A stretch of DNA of 64,000 bases from Paenibacillus sp. ACRRX (GCF_022346885.1 NZ_JAKRNK010000001.1:1054001-1118000); one strand, 5' to 3'. Positions 15,986 to 24,106 are shown, counted from the first letter of the stretch. The notes: generated by a model from the sequence alone, not told the origin. Made by a program: numbers and translations.

Positions 15986-16927
15986 TTGCGTAAGCTGAGA
16001 TTATTTAGTGGCATCGGCGGAATTGACCTAGCAGCTCATTGGGCGGGCATGGAGACGGTAGCATTTTGCGAGCGAGAGCCGTTTCCGCAGCAGGTGCTAC
16101 GCAAACACTGGCCTGACGTCCCAATTTACGACGATGTATGTACATTAACAGCCGAAAGGCTACAGGAGGATGAAATCATTGGCTCAGGTAGAGCAATTGA
16201 CATTATTTCAGCAGGATACCCTTGCCAGCCTTTCAGTAACGCCGGGAAGCGAAGAGGCAAAGAGGATGACCGTCACCTCTGGCCAGAAGTTGCTAGGCTC
16301 TTATCGGAAATCAGGCCCCGTTGGTTCATTGGCGAGAATGTTGCTGGGCACGTCACTATGGGGCTCGACGATGTGCTTATTGACTTGGAAAGCCTCGGTT
16401 ACAAAGCGCAAGCATTTGTTATTCCTGCTGCGGCCATCGGTGCCCCGCATAGAAGAGACAGAGTCTTTGTTGTGGCCCACTCCGACTGCTGCGACGAATG
16501 GACCGGGGAAGAACCCAAACAACCCAAGAGGAATGCACCAAGGGAATCCATTAGCAACAGCAGTGACGATGTGGCCAACTCCGCAAGCATCGGAAAATCG
16601 GGATCGAGGGAACCTTTCGAATCCATCGATCAAACGTCGAGTAGAGATGGGCAAGCAAGTAAATCTATCAATGTGCGCTTCGGAGAAGAGCGGTCAGCTG
16701 AATCCAGAATGGGTAGAGTGCTTGATGGGCTTTCCAATCGGGTGGACGGACATAGATGGCCTGCAACACTAGGCCAGCCACAACATGACTGGGAGCCTCC
16801 GCGAGTAGCAACCGGAGTAAAGGATCGAACTGGACGACTAAAAGCACTAGGTAACGCAGTAAATCCATATCAGGTATATCCGATACTAGCAGCTATTAAG
16901 TTGATACATGATGAGGTGAGACAGTGA
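15986..16927 (+). CDS. dcm: C5-cytosine DNA methyltransferase
   Basis: 313 residues from TTG 15986 (RBS AGAGGTGAG at 15971-15979). Motif I FSGIGGIDLA (7-16), motif IV with nucleophile Cys80 in GYPCQPF, the ENV motif, and the C-terminal LGNAVNP motif X are intact. The segment between motif VIII and the end (about 165-280) is low in conserved methyltransferase motifs, and most of it overlaps a second gene in another frame. No restriction enzyme is nearby, so it is probably an orphan enzyme protecting phage DNA. It overlaps the adenine methyltransferase by 4 bp. Confidence 0.92.
   Translation: MRKLRLFSGIGGIDLAAHWAGMETVAFCEREPFPQQVLRKHWPDVPIYDDVCTLTAERLQEDEIIGSGRAIDIISAGYPCQPFSNAGKRRGKEDDRHLWPEVARLLSEIRPRWFIGENVAGHVTMGLDDVLIDLESLGYKAQAFVIPAAAIGAPHRRDRVFVVAHSDCCDEWTGEEPKQPKRNAPRESISNSSDDVANSASIGKSGSREPFESIDQTSSRDGQASKSINVRFGEERSAESRMGRVLDGLSNRVDGHRWPATLGQPQHDWEPPRVATGVKDRTGRLKALGNAVNPYQVYPILAAIKLIHDEVRQ
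16179..16772 (+). CDS. Out-of-frame gene embedded in the cytosine methyltransferase gene (unknown function)
   Basis: A 197-residue frame lies wholly inside the methyltransferase gene, same strand, different frame. It has its own AGGAGG (16164-16169) 9 bp before TTG 16179. The translation shows features I associate with a recurrent phage family: TVTSGQKLL, LVxMLLxxSLWxST-like MLLGTSLWGST, LTWKASVT, repeated WPTP(T/Q) motifs, and the ending LNPEWVECLMGFPIGWTD. Such patterned tryptophan/proline motifs are unlikely in a random shadow frame. Function unknown; a role linked to modification or antirestriction is only a guess from location. Confidence 0.75.
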   Translation: MAQVEQLTLFQQDTLASLSVTPGSEEAKRMTVTSGQKLLGSYRKSGPVGSLARMLLGTSLWGSTMCLLTWKASVTKRKHLLFLLRPSVPRIEETESLLWPTPTAATNGPGKNPNNPRGMHQGNPLATAVTMWPTPQASENRDRGNLSNPSIKRRVEMGKQVNLSMCASEKSGQLNPEWVECLMGFPIGWTDIDGLQH

Positions 16928-17727
16928 GCACACCAAGGATACTACACTATCCAGGCAGCAAGTGGAGTATGACAGATTGGATCATAAACAACATGCCACA
17001 GCATGCAACATACCTGGAACCATTCTTCGGATCCGGAGCGATATTTTTTAACAAGGAACCTTCACTGTTAGAGACGATAAACGACTTGGACGGAGATGTA
17101 GTAAACCTTTTCCGAATCATTCGAGATCGGTCGGAAGAGTTATCTCATTTGATCCAGTGGACGCCATACAGTCGCGAGGAATATTACACAGCTTATGAAG
17201 CCATTGAAGACGAACTAGAACGTGCACGCCGTTTCTTGGTTCGCTGTTGGATGGCACGAGGCGCTAAAACATCAGACAGAACCGGATGGCGTCATATCAT
17301 CGACCACAATGGACCGCGACCAGTGAAGCAGTGGAATGAGATGCCAGATAAGCTTCTGGCTGTAACCGATCGTTTAAAAGGTGTCCAGCTCGAGCAACAA
17401 CCGGCAGTCAAATTGATTGAAAGACATAACAGAGAAGACGTGCTTATATATGCTGATCCACCATACATCCTATCAACCCGAAATAATCGGATGTATCGAC
17501 ACGAGATGACCGAAGATGATCACCTCGAGCTGCTTGAAGCTTTAGACACACATTCCGGACCTGTCTTGTTAAGCGGATACGATCACCCAATGTATAACGA
17601 CATCCTAAAGCATTGGAAACGAGAGACTCGCACTGCTCAGGCTGAGGGTGGGCGCATCAGAACAGAGGTCCTATGGATCAATCCAGTTGCAGCACAGCAA
17701 GCAGGTCAGTTAAGCATGACATTTTAG
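16924..17727 (+). CDS. D12-class (Dam-like) adenine DNA methyltransferase
   Basis: 267 residues from GTG 16924, overlapping the previous stop. The SAM-binding N terminus YPGSKWSM and EPFFGSGAIFF precede the catalytic motif ADPPY (about 177-181), in the N-terminal order typical of Dam. It probably blocks host restriction of phage DNA. Target sequence not predictable here. Confidence 0.92.
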   Translation: MSTPRILHYPGSKWSMTDWIINNMPQHATYLEPFFGSGAIFFNKEPSLLETINDLDGDVVNLFRIIRDRSEELSHLIQWTPYSREEYYTAYEAIEDELERARRFLVRCWMARGAKTSDRTGWRHIIDHNGPRPVKQWNEMPDKLLAVTDRLKGVQLEQQPAVKLIERHNREDVLIYADPPYILSTRNNRMYRHEMTEDDHLELLEALDTHSGPVLLSGYDHPMYNDILKHWKRETRTAQAEGGRIRTEVLWINPVAAQQAGQLSMTF

Positions 17728-17752
17728 GGCTACAGCCAAGGGAGAGATAAGC

Positions 17753-18280
17753 ATGAATCCTGATATTCAGTTTCTGAAAGAATTGCAGACTGAATTAAAC
17801 AATCAAGATAACGACTGTCAAGCTGCTCCACGTTTTTGGGTGATTAGAGATTATCGTACCGTACCTACTCACGAGGATTATGATTTCGACCGGACAATGT
17901 ATTACCACAATGATGGGGATCATACGGAGTTTAAAACGGTAGAAGAACTTAAAGAGTATCTAAATGAATATTACTGTGAAGATACTGATATCGAAGGTTT
18001 AGAAGATGTTCTAAATAATCCAGAAATAACATTCGATGCTGCTTGGGATTTCGTAGAAGAGAATTTAAATGATGATGGATTTTACAGTAGTGTCCCAGTT
18101 AAAGAAGAAGCATTCATAGTCGAAAATACAATGTTCATAACAAAAGAAGAAGCAAAACGCCATCTTGAACTTAATCACTATCACTACACAAATAAAGCTC
18201 ACACATACGCCATGACAGCATGGAGAGCGCCAAAAGTAGAGAGAGTGCTAAAGATTTTATCAACACACAATTGGGATTAA
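17753..18280 (+). CDS. Conserved-looking acidic phage protein, 175 residues
   Basis: A very acidic N-terminal half (EELKEYLNEYYCEDTD) is followed by a C-terminal motif, FITKEEAKRHLELNHYHYT, then AMTAWRAPKVE. I have the impression of a recurring Bacillales phage family but cannot name it. The acidic character could suit a DNA mimic; that is speculation. RBS GGGAGAG. Confidence 0.65.
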   Translation: MNPDIQFLKELQTELNNQDNDCQAAPRFWVIRDYRTVPTHEDYDFDRTMYYHNDGDHTEFKTVEELKEYLNEYYCEDTDIEGLEDVLNNPEITFDAAWDFVEENLNDDGFYSSVPVKEEAFIVENTMFITKEEAKRHLELNHYHYTNKAHTYAMTAWRAPKVERVLKILSTHNWD

Positions 18281-18294
18281 GAGGAGAGATAACA

Positions 18295-18348
18295 ATGACA
18301 ACTATCAATGAGTCAGTACAAACAGCTCAGCAAAGGATAGTAATCTAA
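18295..18348 (+). CDS. Possible 17-residue leader peptide
   Basis: AGGAGAG 6-8 bp before ATG, and a stop (TAA) that shares its last base with the ATG of the next gene. This coupling is the only evidence that it is translated. Confidence 0.3.
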   Translation: MTTINESVQTAQQRIVI

Positions 18349-18797
18349 TGATTATGACCCTCAAAAGCTGTACTAAACTATTCCGACAACCCAACAAAGT
18401 AGGAGATGTCATTGAAAGCAATGGGGGAACGTATCTAGTACTTGGTATAGAACGTTATGAGCTATATGGCGATCAAATAACAATATGGTACACCATACAG
18501 GATCTGAAGCAGAAGGATTACGTTTCACCATATAAACCATATACTGCTGTACTGCAAGAGCAGTTCGTGTATGAAGATAAATATAACAGTGAAAAGTTCA
18601 AGAAAATTCAATTAGGGGAGATTCATTTTTATAAGAACGAGTACTACAAGATATTGGAGTTCACTGGAATCAAGTTCAATGGAACGGACATGGAAATATC
18701 ATTCTTAGCGCGTCCTGTATACCCATTGGACCAAAAGCAAGCAAAAGCAAAACTACTGAATGAGCGGCGCAAGAAACTCAAACTGGAAGTATTTTAG
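18348..18797 (+). CDS. Hypothetical phage protein, 149 residues
   Basis: Beta-rich and basic, with a lysine-rich C terminus. Starts at the end of the leader ORF (TAATG junction). Not recognised. Confidence 0.55.
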   Translation: MIMTLKSCTKLFRQPNKVGDVIESNGGTYLVLGIERYELYGDQITIWYTIQDLKQKDYVSPYKPYTAVLQEQFVYEDKYNSEKFKKIQLGEIHFYKNEYYKILEFTGIKFNGTDMEISFLARPVYPLDQKQAKAKLLNERRKKLKLEVF

Positions 18798-18835
18798 GGC
18801 CAGATGGCCCTCTAAGGGGGATAACTAAGACGCAA

Positions 18836-19027
18836 CTATTTTAAAATCTCAGTGACTTTTTTAACCTTGCTAGCAATGTCCACATTCTGCTGCATCTTGG
18901 TATATTCACAGAATGCTTCTTGCAAGAGAACGCCTTTATCTTTACCACTTACAAACGACCAAGCATCCAGTAAATCTATAAAGTCTGTATCAAATCTAAA
19001 GCTGGTTGTGGTTTTTGATTTAGTCAT
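18836..19027 (-). CDS. Putative ribbon-helix-helix-like small regulator (inverted)
   Basis: 63 residues from an ATG at 19027 behind GTGAGG. TTTSFRFDTDFIDLLDAW followed by GKDKGVLLQEAFCEY resembles a ribbon-helix-helix DNA-binding fold. It is inverted within the early operon. Its segment is bracketed by two copies of TAAGGGGGATAAC (18813-18825, 19080-19092), suggesting a later insertion. Confidence 0.6.
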   Translation of the reverse strand: MTKSKTTTSFRFDTDFIDLLDAWSFVSGKDKGVLLQEAFCEYTKMQQNVDIASKVKKVTEILK

Positions 19028-19097
19028 AAGCGCCTCACTCAATAAAATTATTTGTTGTTTAGCATACCACATAACCACATAAGGGGGATAACAGAAA

Positions 19098-19283
19098 ATG
19101 GCATTGCTGAGTAAAGAGGAAGTTAAAAAATATTACGAGGAAACAAAAGTAAAAGCAGAGGCATGTGGGTATTGCTGCAAATGTAGTGGTTGCGCCGAAC
19201 ATATGTTAGCGACGGAACTTTATATTTGGGAAATTGATGGCGGCGGCCCGATGTTCTCAAGGGAGAGTGAACCTAATGAATAA
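19098..19283 (+). CDS. Small cysteine-rich phage protein, 61 residues
   Basis: CGYCCKCSGC cluster near residue 25, a likely metal site. RBS AAGGGGG lies in the second copy of the TAAGGGGGATAAC repeat. Function unknown. Confidence 0.55.
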   Translation: MALLSKEEVKKYYEETKVKAEACGYCCKCSGCAEHMLATELYIWEIDGGGPMFSRESEPNE

Positions 19284-19710
19284 GCGGAATCTGGTAGAAG
19301 ACCTTGTGATATGTGATGCAGCAACTCCGGGGCCTTGGATATGGTGGGGATACGGTGAGTCCATTGGAGATGGGATCAGAAGCATTAATCAAAAAATATT
19401 AATGGCTGACGATAATAAACTCGTTATAGTCAATAAAGAAAATATTAACTTGATGGTAGAAGCGCGCCAAGGCTGGCCTGAAGCTATTAAAAGAGCAATC
19501 TCTGCTGAGGAAGAAGTAGAACGGCTGAAAGGGCAGCTCCAAGACGCACTAAACACTCTTGATTGGTATGCAACGGCATGTCATTGGTTTGCAGGCGAAT
19601 TTGATGGCGAGGGTAAGTTTAAGACAATGGTATCAAGTGATGTTGGTAAACGAGCGAGAGATGCCATACAACGCATACAAGGGGATAAAGGGGAGGTAAC
19701 AGAGTCATGA
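19276..19710 (+). CDS. Hypothetical phage protein, 144 residues
   Basis: ATG 19276 behind AGGGAGAG. Begins with MNKRNLVEDLVICDAATPGPW and has a central coiled coil (SAEEEVERLKGQLQDAL). The N-terminal 'ATPGPW' style is frequent in small Firmicute phage proteins of unknown function. Confidence 0.6.
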   Translation: MNKRNLVEDLVICDAATPGPWIWWGYGESIGDGIRSINQKILMADDNKLVIVNKENINLMVEARQGWPEAIKRAISAEEEVERLKGQLQDALNTLDWYATACHWFAGEFDGEGKFKTMVSSDVGKRARDAIQRIQGDKGEVTES

Positions 19711-20165
19711 AAGCAATAACGATCATACAGCCTTGGGCGACACTGATCGCCATCGGAGAAAAGAAATTCGAAACACGCAGTTGGGCTACTAAGCATAGGG
19801 GGCCACTGGCGATCCATGCAGGCAAGAAGATAGACCAGGAAGTATGCATGATGGAACCGATCAAGTCTACCCTAGCAAAGCATGGATATACAGCAGACAA
19901 CCTGCCGACAGGTGCAGTTGTGGCGGTAGCACAGCTTACAGGTAGTTATATGATCTACGACACAATCGATAATGGAGTGCATATTGTCAGATGCCCTGAT
20001 AATCAATACGACTTTGATAAGGTCGAGTTCATCCGTAAACCTGAGAGCGATTTTGGATACTACTCCGAAGGGCGTTATGCGTGGGAAATGTCGGATGTAA
20101 AGAAAATGAAACCTGTTGCAGCAAAGGGGCAGCAAGGCCTGTGGAACTGGGAGGAAGAGTCATGA
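19707..20165 (+). CDS. ASCH-domain protein
   Basis: 152 residues with the ASCH signature: ITIIQPWATLIAIGEKKFETRSW at the start, then GPLAIHAGKK. ASCH domains share the PUA-like fold and are thought to bind RNA or modified bases. Coupled to its neighbours by ATGA overlaps. Role in the phage unknown. Confidence 0.85.
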   Translation: MKAITIIQPWATLIAIGEKKFETRSWATKHRGPLAIHAGKKIDQEVCMMEPIKSTLAKHGYTADNLPTGAVVAVAQLTGSYMIYDTIDNGVHIVRCPDNQYDFDKVEFIRKPESDFGYYSEGRYAWEMSDVKKMKPVAAKGQQGLWNWEEES

Positions 20166-20599
20166 CACAGTATACAAGAGAGCAGATATTGAGTATGCCA
20201 GTTGGAAGAGAACTTAATAAGCTTGCAGCAACAGAGGTAATGGGATGGCTGATGTACCACTATGACAAGGATGTAGCAGAAAATTGCTATTACGTCTTAG
20301 TGGATGAAGAGTTTGAATCAGTATCGAATGCACTCGATCCAGAATGCGAGACAGAAGAAGAGGCTTGGAATCACTGCCCTGACTTTTCAGGTGACATTGC
20401 AGCAGCTTGGGAATTAGTGAAGATTCTAAGCAAAAAATACGGAGTTGAAGTCTATGAAAATGCTGGTCCATCTAGTGAATGTAAACTTTATCCACGAGGA
20501 AAAACGCCTATACATGTTATTTCTGCAACAACGACTGAAGCCATCACCAAAGCAGCTATATTAGCCATGATGGAGAAGTCAGGAGGTACTGACTCATGA
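20162..20599 (+). CDS. Phage ABA-sandwich (BC1872-type) protein
   Basis: 145 residues from ATG 20162, overlapping the ASCH gene stop. MPVGRELNKLAATEVMGW, then a C-terminal beta-alpha part with ISATTTEAITKAAI, fits the ABA-sandwich family common in Bacillales prophages. Function unknown. Confidence 0.75.
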   Translation: MTQYTREQILSMPVGRELNKLAATEVMGWLMYHYDKDVAENCYYVLVDEEFESVSNALDPECETEEEAWNHCPDFSGDIAAAWELVKILSKKYGVEVYENAGPSSECKLYPRGKTPIHVISATTTEAITKAAILAMMEKSGGTDS

Positions 20600-20781
20600 G
20601 ATACAGAGGCAGATATCTAATATCATGGTCACACGCAGGGTATGTAGGGCGCGAAACTTGGGTGATGGAGCGTTACGGTAATTTATCATCAGCAGACATA
20701 AAAAAACTAGAGATAGATTTAGGAGATAAATGGGGATTAAACAGTCCGGTTGTGATTACTAACTTTGTAAAAATAAATTAA
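20596..20781 (+). CDS. Small basic phage protein, 61 residues
   Basis: RBS AGGAGG within the end of the previous gene and a 4-bp overlap. Not recognised. Confidence 0.5.
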   Translation: MRYRGRYLISWSHAGYVGRETWVMERYGNLSSADIKKLEIDLGDKWGLNSPVVITNFVKIN

Positions 20782-20805
20782 CAGGGAGTCAGGAGGTACA
20801 GAGGA

Positions 20806-21015
20806 ATGATTGAGTGGATAAAGTATGACGAGCAAAGCCGAGAGATAGAAAGCCACGTTAACCATATAGTTACAGACGGGCGAGTAGTATTGATTGCCCA
20901 GCATATGCACCTTGGGTCTGACATTGGATACGGTTGGAAGTGTCACGAATCCATACTAGGTTGGGTAACTCATTGGGCAAAGATAAATCTACCAGTAGGA
21001 GGTACAGGGGAATGA
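20806..21015 (+). CDS. DUF551-like phage protein, 69 residues
   Basis: Begins MIEWIKYDEQ and ends VTHWAKINLP, like DUF551 proteins (terminal V-T-H-W-x-x-L-P). The leader GTCAGGAGGTACAG recurs with small changes before this gene, the preceding one and the next, suggesting duplicated translation-initiation cassettes. Confidence 0.6.
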   Translation: MIEWIKYDEQSREIESHVNHIVTDGRVVLIAQHMHLGSDIGYGWKCHESILGWVTHWAKINLPVGGTGE

Positions 21016-21539
21016 AGAATGATTACAAAATCGTAGGAGATACCGTTGTTATCTACATTTTCTATAAGGGAACACGGATGGAAACAATCATTGACCTAGC
21101 GGATTTGGAAAAAGCTAATTCTTTCAGAGGAACATGGTATGCGAAACTTGATCACAATAATCATTATGTTTATGGCGGTGTTAGTAAAAACGGTAAACAA
21201 AGAACGATTTTACTTCATAGATTATTATGCAATGATCCTGTTGGGATGGTTATTGATCATATAAATCATAATACGCTTGACAATCGAAAAAGTGTGAACT
21301 TGCGTGTAGTAACACAAGCGCAAAACTTACAAAATTACAAGCTTCGAGAAAATACCACTTCTAAATTTAGAGGTGTTACGTGGAACAAAAAGAAAGGGAA
21401 ATGGATTGCGACAATGCGGAAAGATAAAAAGCTTATATATCTCGGTTCATTTCATTGTGAACTAGACGCTGCCAAAGCTGCACAGAAATATAGGTTAGAA
21501 CATATGCCATATACAATAGAATCGGAAATGATTATTTAA
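21012..21539 (+). CDS. HNH homing endonuclease with AP2 DNA-binding domain
   Basis: 175 residues from ATG 21012 (GGAGGTACAGG upstream). The HNH motif (IDHINHNTLDNRKSVNLRV) lies in the middle. A C-terminal AP2-like domain (FRGVTWNKKKGKWIA) supplies DNA contacts. No intron interrupts a neighbour, so it is a free-standing homing endonuclease, a selfish gene often found in phages. Confidence 0.9.
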   Translation: MKNDYKIVGDTVVIYIFYKGTRMETIIDLADLEKANSFRGTWYAKLDHNNHYVYGGVSKNGKQRTILLHRLLCNDPVGMVIDHINHNTLDNRKSVNLRVVTQAQNLQNYKLRENTTSKFRGVTWNKKKGKWIATMRKDKKLIYLGSFHCELDAAKAAQKYRLEHMPYTIESEMII

Positions 21540-21556
21540 TAGGGAGGATTTGAGGT

Positions 21557-21991
21557 ATGAGTAGACCAATCAAGTTTAGAGGCCAGCCAATTGATGGAAG
21601 CGGTTGGGTATACGGGTACTACGTTTATACGTTTGAGATCGGATACTACTCCCAAGGACACACTGATGTCCCACCAAGATTACACTATATTTTTGGTGAC
21701 AGCGGTGATTATTGCGAGGTAAAGGCCGAAACAGTAGGACAATACACAGGACTAAACGATCGTAATGGCAAGGAGATATATGATCGACACAAAGTTAAGT
21801 TTAAGAGATTCACGAATGAATACATTGGAGTTGTACATTTCGAAAAAGGCTGCTTCGTGGTCAAATGGGAGAGTGTTGTTGGATCTTACAATGAAAAAGC
21901 AAGTCACTCAGTATACCTCAAAGATTGTGAGAACATTGAAATCATTGGGGATGAGTTCCACTTCCTGAAAGGAGAAGATAACAATGCCTAA
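21557..21991 (+). CDS. YopX-family phage protein
   Basis: 144 residues. Begins SRPIKFRGQPIDGSGWVYGYYV, then VGQYTGLNDRNGKEIYDRHKVKF, and ends near ENIEIIGDEF: the YopX pattern. A structural or regulatory role has not been established for this family. RBS GGGAGGA. Confidence 0.88.
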   Translation: MSRPIKFRGQPIDGSGWVYGYYVYTFEIGYYSQGHTDVPPRLHYIFGDSGDYCEVKAETVGQYTGLNDRNGKEIYDRHKVKFKRFTNEYIGVVHFEKGCFVVKWESVVGSYNEKASHSVYLKDCENIEIIGDEFHFLKGEDNNA

Positions 21992-22199
21992 CACATTCTA
22001 TATAGAAGACATAGACGGCTGTGAATTTGTAGTAAGCAAGATAGTAGGAAGGATGCTCATATCATTCCATCGAAACGCAGATGGATATGAAACCGGTCTA
22101 ATACATTGTGTCTATCCTGATGGCTCTCAATGCACAAAAACAGAAGAAGAGGCACAAGGGAAGTTAGATAGTGGTGAATGGACAGTAATCCGTGGCTGA
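21984..22199 (+). CDS. Small phage protein, 71 residues
   Basis: Overlaps the YopX gene end; RBS AAAGGAGAAG. Beta-rich. Not recognised. Confidence 0.5.
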   Translation: MPNTFYIEDIDGCEFVVSKIVGRMLISFHRNADGYETGLIHCVYPDGSQCTKTEEEAQGKLDSGEWTVIRG

Positions 22200-22214
22200 A
22201 AGGAGAAGATACAG

Positions 22215-22697
22215 ATGCAACATAAACCATTCTTTAAGGGATACAAACCTGAGTTTCAGTTTAAACGTGATTGGAAAGAAGACTGGGATAACAACCAACT
22301 TAGGCATGAGACATTGAAACTATGTAATAACCCGATTCCAACCGATCCTTTTAAGTTTGGAGACCTAGAAATACATCATGTATCACATGTGTTGGATTCT
22401 GACAAACTTGAGTATTGGTTGCTGGAAGTAAAGCGTCTCACAGAACGCGCCGTAAGCCTTGAAATCGATGCGCGGTACTGGAAAGGTAAATATCTAGCAG
22501 TCTGTGAAGAGACAGCCAGAGAGAAGCAGAGAGCAGATAATATTAAAGAAAAGTACGACTCATTAATGTTGATGCTAAAAGAAGCTACTGAGGTAATGAC
22601 ATGGAGAAATACAGGCGATGGAGTAGATCAAGGAATTAAGATGATATACAGGTGGTTGTTAGAGAGAAGTCCTGAAAGCAAGTCAGATAAGATATGA
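22215..22697 (+). CDS. Hypothetical phage protein, 160 residues
   Basis: Starts MQHKPFFKGYKPEFQFKRDW and has a C-terminal coiled coil (CEETAREKQRADNIKEKY). RBS AAAGGAGAAG. Not recognised. Confidence 0.55.
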   Translation: MQHKPFFKGYKPEFQFKRDWKEDWDNNQLRHETLKLCNNPIPTDPFKFGDLEIHHVSHVLDSDKLEYWLLEVKRLTERAVSLEIDARYWKGKYLAVCEETAREKQRADNIKEKYDSLMLMLKEATEVMTWRNTGDGVDQGIKMIYRWLLERSPESKSDKI

Positions 22698-22707
22698 GGT
22701 GGTATAC

Positions 22708-22950
22708 ATGTTACAAGAAGTAAGACAAGCGTTAGAACAGGACCACACAGCATTTCTCGCAGCTCTAAGAGAGATTGTAACCGGCAAGCGGTATTCCTCA
22801 GTAAGCACTAACCTCACATACTCACAGATAAAACAACTATGGCTAGCAACAGATGAGCAAAAACAGCAAGCAGCTCATGTAGCTCTTAACATACATCAAG
22901 TAACAGACACAAACCAAATGGACTTATACGACATATTAGGGAGGGGATAG
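22708..22950 (+). CDS. Small helical phage protein, 80 residues
   Basis: ATG 22708 behind GAGGTGG. Helical and rich in Q and A. It precedes the ArpU-like regulator by 1 bp. Function unknown. Confidence 0.55.
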   Translation: MLQEVRQALEQDHTAFLAALREIVTGKRYSSVSTNLTYSQIKQLWLATDEQKQQAAHVALNIHQVTDTNQMDLYDILGRG

Positions 22951-22951
22951 T

Positions 22952-23392
22952 ATGGGGCAGCTCTCAATCTTCAAACTTGACGAGAAAGAGACATGGAGAC
23001 GTGTAGAGGAAAGGTTGGAGTCAGCCAGGCTTTATAAGCGATTCGGATTCATTCGACGGGAGATAAAAAATACTCCATCATATGAGCCTAAAGAATTTGG
23101 CAACACAAACGCTATATCAAAGCCCTGTGAAGATGTGGCCATATGGAACGTGGATCGAGAAGAACAACTGCAGCGTGATTATAGTCAAGTGATGAGTGCC
23201 GTAGGTAAACTCTCCCGGATTCAAAAGCACATTATAGACGAGAGATACTTAAACGACGAGGATGTAACAGACATAAACGTTTATGTAGAAATGCACATGT
23301 CGGAGCGCTCATATTATTACGCAAAGTCAAAAGCAATGAATCGACTAGCATTTGCGCTGCGCCTGGAAGTGTTCAGCGAGGATACTGCTTAA
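22952..23392 (+). CDS. ArpU-like late transcription regulator (sigma-factor-like)
   Basis: 146 residues, RBS GGGAGGGG. The C-terminal helices (VGKLSRIQKHIIDERYL, then VYVEMHMSERSYYYAKSKAMNRL) have the layout of sigma region 4/ArpU regulators that switch on late genes in Firmicute phages. Its position at the end of the early genes, just before the packaging operon, supports this. Target DNA may be the TTGCAG repeats directly downstream. Confidence 0.78.
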   Translation: MGQLSIFKLDEKETWRRVEERLESARLYKRFGFIRREIKNTPSYEPKEFGNTNAISKPCEDVAIWNVDREEQLQRDYSQVMSAVGKLSRIQKHIIDERYLNDEDVTDINVYVEMHMSERSYYYAKSKAMNRLAFALRLEVFSEDTA

Positions 23393-23397
23393 AAAGA

Positions 23398-23436
23398 TTG
23401 CAGACTTTTTGCAGATATTTTGCAGAATCTTTGCAG
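23398..23436 (+). repeat. Four TTGCAG repeats with exact 11-bp period (candidate late-activator site)
   Basis: TTGCAG begins at 23398, 23409, 23420 and 23431. The 11-bp phase would put all copies on one DNA face. It starts 6 bp after the ArpU-like gene. About 200 bp of non-coding DNA follow, with an imperfect hairpin (CCGC..GCGG, about 23563-23582) followed by TATTTT. Confidence 0.65.
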
Positions 23437-23644
23437 GTCATTAGGGAAAAAAGGCATTAAGATAGTAATATAGACGCAAAGGCAAACGAGCCAGCACAGC
23501 CAACAACCTAAGGGAGCAACTGTGCAGCGTCTAAACTATGGTTTCTCCTCTTTCCTATATTGCCGCCTCTTAAAAGGAGCGGTATTTTACATTGCAGGGA
23601 AATATAACCTGATGTAAGATGTGGATGAGGGGGAGGTGATTTAT

Positions 23645-24091
23645 ATGGATTGGAAATGTAATTTTGCTGATGCTACAGAGATAGAAGAATTTTGTAAGAT
23701 GGAAAATAACATCATGGAAATCTATTCATTATGCAGATCGCTTTATCTAACAGCATATGATGGACTTAAAAGGGATGAAGATGGATATGGAATGTATATC
23801 TCTGATGAAAAAATACTTATTCTTGGAAAAAGTGTTAAGAGAATATCCAAAGATGTTTCTGAAGTGTGCAGGATCGAGGAAAGTAAAGCTTATGAGCAAT
23901 TGTTGATTGTATTAAAGAATAATTATGTAGGTACTGCAACTCGTAAAGAGATAGAGTCTCGTAGTTATGTAGAACGTGATTATTCTGATTCATTTCGTTA
24001 TGGAACACATTACAATTTCAATGAAATCCCAAACTGGGGTGATTTCCTAAATCGAATGAACCAACTTATTAGTTCAGAGCACCTTTCATAG
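23645..24091 (+). CDS. Hypothetical phage protein, 148 residues
   Basis: ATG 23645 behind GGGGGAGGTGAT; in-frame codons upstream lack an RBS. Acidic and helical. It lies alone between the late-regulator repeats and the packaging genes, with its own terminator. Not recognised. Confidence 0.55.
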   Translation: MDWKCNFADATEIEEFCKMENNIMEIYSLCRSLYLTAYDGLKRDEDGYGMYISDEKILILGKSVKRISKDVSEVCRIEESKAYEQLLIVLKNNYVGTATRKEIESRSYVERDYSDSFRYGTHYNFNEIPNWGDFLNRMNQLISSEHLS

Positions 24092-24106
24092 GGTGCTTTT
24101 TATTTC
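24078..24106 (+). terminator. Terminator overlapping a stop codon
   Basis: AGCACC (24078-24083) pairs with GGTGCT (24092-24097), followed by TTTTTATTT. Confidence 0.8.

Noticed and set aside
16301-16654. Antisense frames inside dcm
   Set aside because: Shadows of two overlapping forward genes, with no start signals.
18852-19082. Forward frame opposite the RHH-like gene
   Set aside because: No RBS and hydrophobic low-complexity content; the minus-strand frame has an RBS and a plausible fold.
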